Source: a virus
Direction: 5' to 3' (one strand)
Length of the DNA stretch: 31,833 bases
IMG/VR virus record: IMGVR_UViG_3300034104_006991
Location: 1 to 31,833 of that record
Position 1 is the stretch's first letter; the number at the start of each line of letters is the position of its first letter. The notes below the pieces were generated by a model that did no database searches, had not been told where the DNA came from, and saw only the letters and a program-made list of their open reading frames with translations. Shown here one piece after another: positions 28,975-31,833 of the stretch. The translations under genes and the position numbers were made by a program.

Positions 28975-30549
28975 TCAGCCCTTGCGCTTCTGGATTTCGG
29001 TCTTCTCGAGACGACCGAGGCCACTGCCGGCGCCTGCATCCATATCCGCGGCCGACCGGTACGACCGATGGCCCGGCTTGCCCACAGTGCGGCCGCCGCG
29101 CTTGCGAGGCATCGGCATGCCCGGAGGACCGCCCATGCCCGGAGGACCGCCCATCAGCCCCGGCGGCGGACCGCCCATGGGGCCCGGAGGAGGCGGCATA
29201 GGCCCGCCCGGGGGGAGGCCCGGGGGTGGCATGCCGGCGCCCGGAGGCGGCCCCATCATGGCCGGAGGAGGCGCTCCGATGGGGGGCTTCTTGGGCTCGG
29301 TGTTGATGATGACATTCACATGGGTGCCCTTCGTGCGACCGCCAGTCTTGCGCGCAAGACGCCCGCCAGTCGGCCGGGTGCCCTGCATCGTGCCGTCGAG
29401 GGCCTTGCCGCCCGTCTTGCGCATCAGGCGCTCGTCGTCAGGGTTTTCCATGGCGAGGCGCGCAAGGCGGGAGGCTGCCATACGGGCCGGCCGCGCGCCG
29501 ATGTCACCCGGCATCGTGTCCATGTCTTCCTCGCGGCGGAACGGGTTCTTCCGGTCGCCCTTGCGGCGGGACCGCATCACGCGCGAATCCTTCATGCCGG
29601 CGGGGATGCCGCCGGTCGCAAGTTTTGTCGGCTTGGCGCCGGGATGCTTCGCCCTTTCGTGCTTGTGGACCGCCGCGCTGACGAGCGCCTTGCCGCCGCG
29701 GCGCCACCCCTTGCGGTTGAGTTCCGCCTTCGCAGTGCTGTGCGCGTCGTCAACATCGTCCGTGTGATGGTCCGAATCGCTTCCCAACGGGCTGCCATCG
29801 GCGCGGTAAAACTTCACGCGATACTCACCCCAGTCACGGTCTTTGTAGACCTTGGCTTGGCGGCCATTCTCATCCGTGTGCGTGCGAATCAATCGCAGAG
29901 ACGGCTTCGGCTCATCGCTGCGGCCACCAGACGCGCGCGCGGCGCGGCCGCCGCGCTTCAGGCCGCCGGTGTGTTTCTTGCCTTCGCGCTGCTTGTTCGC
30001 CTCCTTCTGATTGAGGTTGGCAAGGCCATCGGCGCTCAGCGCCTTGCCGCCGGAGTTGTAGCCGCCGCGAAGAAGGCGATGGATTTTCGCCGCCTCACCC
30101 TTGCTGATTTTCCGTCCGCTGCGATTCGACGAGTCGATGGCCTTGTCCACAGCCTCCTTGCCGTAGCGCGGATTCGAGCCCTTGCCGTAACCCATCTTGT
30201 CGGCCATGTCGAAGATGGAGTTCATCAGGTTCTTCGGGCCGCCGGCCTGCTTGACCTCGTCTCGCTCCATGCGGTCTTCCGGAGAGTTGTCCGTCTGCCC
30301 GCCCGTCGCCAACTTGATTGGCTTCTTGCGCGGCTTTCGACCCATGTGGGATACCTTATCGCCGTGGACCTTGCCGCCGCGCTTGTAGGCTCGACGCGAG
30401 ACAGGGCGCATGCCCGTCTTCACATGAGCGTCGAGCGGGTCAGAGCCCTCGACAGGGTAACCCGAGGCATCGACGCTCTTCGGCGACTTCATCAGCCGCG
30501 CGATTTTGTCCTTCATGCCCTTGCGGGCTTTCTTTGCAGTTTCGTACAT
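28975..30549 (-). CDS. Very basic Gly-Gly-motif protein with Pro/Met/Gly-rich tail
   Basis: A 524-aa protein with AGAGGAAC 7 nt before its ATG. About nine short motifs of the form (K/R)-x-G-G-(K/R) or T-G-G occur (YKRGGKVHG, KLATGGQTD, LKRGGRAARA, WRRGGKALV, RKTGGKALDG, RKTGGRTKG, RKRGGRTVG). Between them are positively charged loops. A Pro/Gly/Met stretch of roughly 60 residues precedes the end, which closes ADMDAGAGSGLGRLEKTEIQ. I recognise the GAGSGxGRLEK ending from phage proteins near portal genes. The high positive charge would allow DNA binding inside the head, but the role is unknown. No enzyme motif is visible. Confidence 0.78.
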   Translation of the reverse strand: MYETAKKARKGMKDKIARLMKSPKSVDASGYPVEGSDPLDAHVKTGMRPVSRRAYKRGGKVHGDKVSHMGRKPRKKPIKLATGGQTDNSPEDRMERDEVKQAGGPKNLMNSIFDMADKMGYGKGSNPRYGKEAVDKAIDSSNRSGRKISKGEAAKIHRLLRGGYNSGGKALSADGLANLNQKEANKQREGKKHTGGLKRGGRAARASGGRSDEPKPSLRLIRTHTDENGRQAKVYKDRDWGEYRVKFYRADGSPLGSDSDHHTDDVDDAHSTAKAELNRKGWRRGGKALVSAAVHKHERAKHPGAKPTKLATGGIPAGMKDSRVMRSRRKGDRKNPFRREEDMDTMPGDIGARPARMAASRLARLAMENPDDERLMRKTGGKALDGTMQGTRPTGGRLARKTGGRTKGTHVNVIINTEPKKPPIGAPPPAMMGPPPGAGMPPPGLPPGGPMPPPPGPMGGPPPGLMGGPPGMGGPPGMPMPRKRGGRTVGKPGHRSYRSAADMDAGAGSGLGRLEKTEIQKRKG

Positions 30550-30567
30550 GGTCTGTTCCTCTAAAAC

Positions 30568-31578
30568 TCAGGGCTCGTTAAAGCCGTCAGAAAGATTTGC
30601 CAATGAACCGCTAGGTTGAATTCTAGCGGGTTCTTCGTAACCAACAGTCAATGCCCTAGAAGGTAACATTTTCCCAAAATCCCCAAAAATTCCGGCCTGC
30701 GAATTCACAGGGACTCCCGTCGCTTCCTGAGGCCCTCGCGCAGCCTCCTCTTGCCATCTTTTTTCCATCGCCGCCCGCTCATCAGCGGGGAGAGCATGCA
30801 TGTCGATAGGACCCTGACCACCAAGTTGGTAGCGCCCGCTCATGCGCTCTTCTTCGGTCAGCGGCGGCCGACTGTCAACCGGCGACGGGAACGGTGACGG
30901 GTTATAGTTGGCCAACGATTGCTGCGCCATCTGTTCGGATTTGTTGCCCCGGTACATGTGGTCCGTCACCGGCATAATCGTATCCCGCGGCTCGGCCTCT
31001 TCTTGAGGCATCAAGTCCGAGTCGAGGGGCCTGACGGCCGGCCGTCTATGAAGCGCATCCGTCGGCCCCAACTCGACCCTCTGCGGAGACCGTCCGCCGG
31101 GCATGAATGGCTGCGGCCCGCCGCCCGGGCTCGGCGGACCGATTGGCAACGGCCTTGGGCCCGTAGGCATCGGCTGCCGTTGATTGCCGGGGTTCATGGG
31201 CATCGGTTGGAAGCCCTTTCCACCGCCAGACACAGGCGGTTGGAACGCCGGAAACTGATAGGAGGGCCGCGCCATTGGGGTCGGCATTTGGCCGGCCATC
31301 TGGCCCTGAATACTCGGGTAGAAGAACTGCGGGCGCGCAAATTGCGCCGGCATGAAATTCATCGGCGCGTACTGAGCCTGATGACGCTGAGGGGGCATTG
31401 ACTGGAAGCCCTTGCCGCTGCCGGCCTGCGAGTACCCGGGGGAGTAACCGCCTCCGAATCCGCCGAACCCTCCAAAGCCACCCAACCCGCCGCCATAGCC
31501 GCCCATGCTGCCGCCATAGCCGCCAAACTGGCTGCCGGGCATGTAGGTTGTGGTCGGAAATGTGGTTGAGCCGCCCAT
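30568..31578 (-). CDS. Gly/Pro/Met-rich low-complexity virion protein
   Basis: A 336-aa protein starting at ATG 31576-31578, with AGGAG (31585-31589) 6 nt upstream and the previous stop 2 nt before. The N-terminus has a Gly-aromatic stretch (GGYGGGLGGFGGFGGFGGGY). The GKGFQSMPPQ and GKGFQPMPMN segments are a clear internal repeat. The middle is Pro/Met/Gln-rich and probably disordered. The C-terminal 120 residues are more ordered (LTEEERMSGRYQLGGQGPID, LPADERAAMEKRWQEEAARG). The frame extends to 31704, but that part overlaps the upstream gene. Function unknown. Confidence 0.72.
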   Translation of the reverse strand: MGGSTTFPTTTYMPGSQFGGYGGSMGGYGGGLGGFGGFGGFGGGYSPGYSQAGSGKGFQSMPPQRHQAQYAPMNFMPAQFARPQFFYPSIQGQMAGQMPTPMARPSYQFPAFQPPVSGGGKGFQPMPMNPGNQRQPMPTGPRPLPIGPPSPGGGPQPFMPGGRSPQRVELGPTDALHRRPAVRPLDSDLMPQEEAEPRDTIMPVTDHMYRGNKSEQMAQQSLANYNPSPFPSPVDSRPPLTEEERMSGRYQLGGQGPIDMHALPADERAAMEKRWQEEAARGPQEATGVPVNSQAGIFGDFGKMLPSRALTVGYEEPARIQPSGSLANLSDGFNEP

Positions 31579-31580
31579 GG

Positions 31581-31833
31581 CTATCTCCTGCGGGCCGAGC
31601 CCATCATAGCCGGAACTGTGCCGAGTCCACCGGTTATTTGCAAGGCGCGCTGCACGGCTCGATTGGACGGCGCTCGAGCCGCGTTGGTCTCCGCCTCCTC
31701 CCAAGTCTCCGGCCGGTGGGCGTAGTGCATCTGCACCGCAAGGCTCTGCGACGGCATGCCATCGTGCGCCTCGTCTAGCACGCCGTGTCCAACCGCGCCT
31801 CCGTAGGCTCGGAACTTGACCGTCTGCGGGGCG
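31581..31833 (-). CDS. Unidentified phage protein, C-terminal part (cut by window edge)
   Basis: The frame is open to the right edge, so the 5' end is outside the window; about 83 codons remain before TAG (31581-31583). Visible segments are TVKFRAYGGAVGHGVLDEAH, LAVQMHYAHRPETWEEAETN and VQRALQITGGLGTVPAMMGS, with a basic end ARRR. I do not recognise the family. The GTG at 31779-31781 is internal to the open frame and is probably not the start. Its stop overlaps the ribosome-site region of the next gene, so it belongs to the same operon. Position suggests a head or portal-side protein. Confidence 0.62.
   Translation of the reverse strand, partial: APQTVKFRAYGGAVGHGVLDEAHDGMPSQSLAVQMHYAHRPETWEEAETNAARAPSNRAVQRALQITGGLGTVPAMMGSARRR

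Noticed and set aside
28819-30564. Plus-strand open frame (581 codons) opposite the basic protein
   Set aside because: Arg/Ala/His-rich shadow of a Gly/Lys/Arg gene; the minus-strand gene has a good ribosome site, motif repeats and a following terminator.

Overview
The window is part of a tailed bacteriophage genome (class Caudoviricetes), probably short-tailed (podovirus-like). It is almost all virion-assembly genes packed head to tail on the minus strand. The head-tail adaptor, tail-hub and transglycosylase/ejection-type proteins resemble P22/T7-style short-tailed phages, and no sheath, tube or tape-measure gene is visible. Strong AGGAG-type ribosome sites and a virion lytic transglycosylase suggest a Gram-negative host. 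The DNA is GC-rich. No integrase, terminase or portal is present, so lifestyle and host remain open.

Transcription on the minus strand runs from the right edge leftward. Region 1 (31833-26793) holds a gene cut by the window edge, a Gly/Pro/Met-rich protein, a very basic Gly-Gly-motif protein, a 66-aa helical protein, a GroES-like co-chaperonin, a scaffold-like coiled-coil protein and a 203-aa head-region protein. Region 2 (26668-24175) holds a small structural protein, a decoration-like protein, the major capsid protein and a basic protein. Rho-independent terminators (28937-28969, 26739-26775, 26147-26189, 24125-24151) and a sigma70-like promoter (26109-26137) cut this part into separate transcription units around the capsid genes. 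Region 3 (24109-16848) holds a small basic protein, a structural protein, a P22-gp4-like adaptor, a zinc-ribbon protein, a repeat-built tail fibre, two tandem glycine-rich adhesins and two small fibre-associated proteins. Region 4 (16833-15559) is a lysis cassette: XhlA-like membrane protein, amidase endolysin, holin and a 58-aa protein. Region 5 (15542-275) holds a second adaptor-like protein, a P22-gp10-like tail protein, two beta-rich structural proteins, a Gly-Gly-motif protein, a GNAT acetyltransferase, a 1657-aa Ala/Gln-rich protein with two S74 self-cleavage motifs, an 877-aa ejection-type transglycosylase, a collagen-like fibre and a Trp-repeat tip protein.

At the left edge the strand switches. 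The C-terminal half of a plus-strand 2-oxoglutarate/Fe(II) dioxygenase of the PKHD/prolyl-hydroxylase type converges on the fibre operon, with overlapping stop codons. A prolyl-hydroxylase-like enzyme this close to a fibre with 49 Gly-X-Y triplets is the most provocative feature: the phage may carry its own collagen-modifying enzyme. Other unusual points are the two Ser-Lys dyads inside one protein, an exact 18-residue x 10 repeat in the same protein, and a short Gly-Gly-basic motif recurring in several virion proteins.
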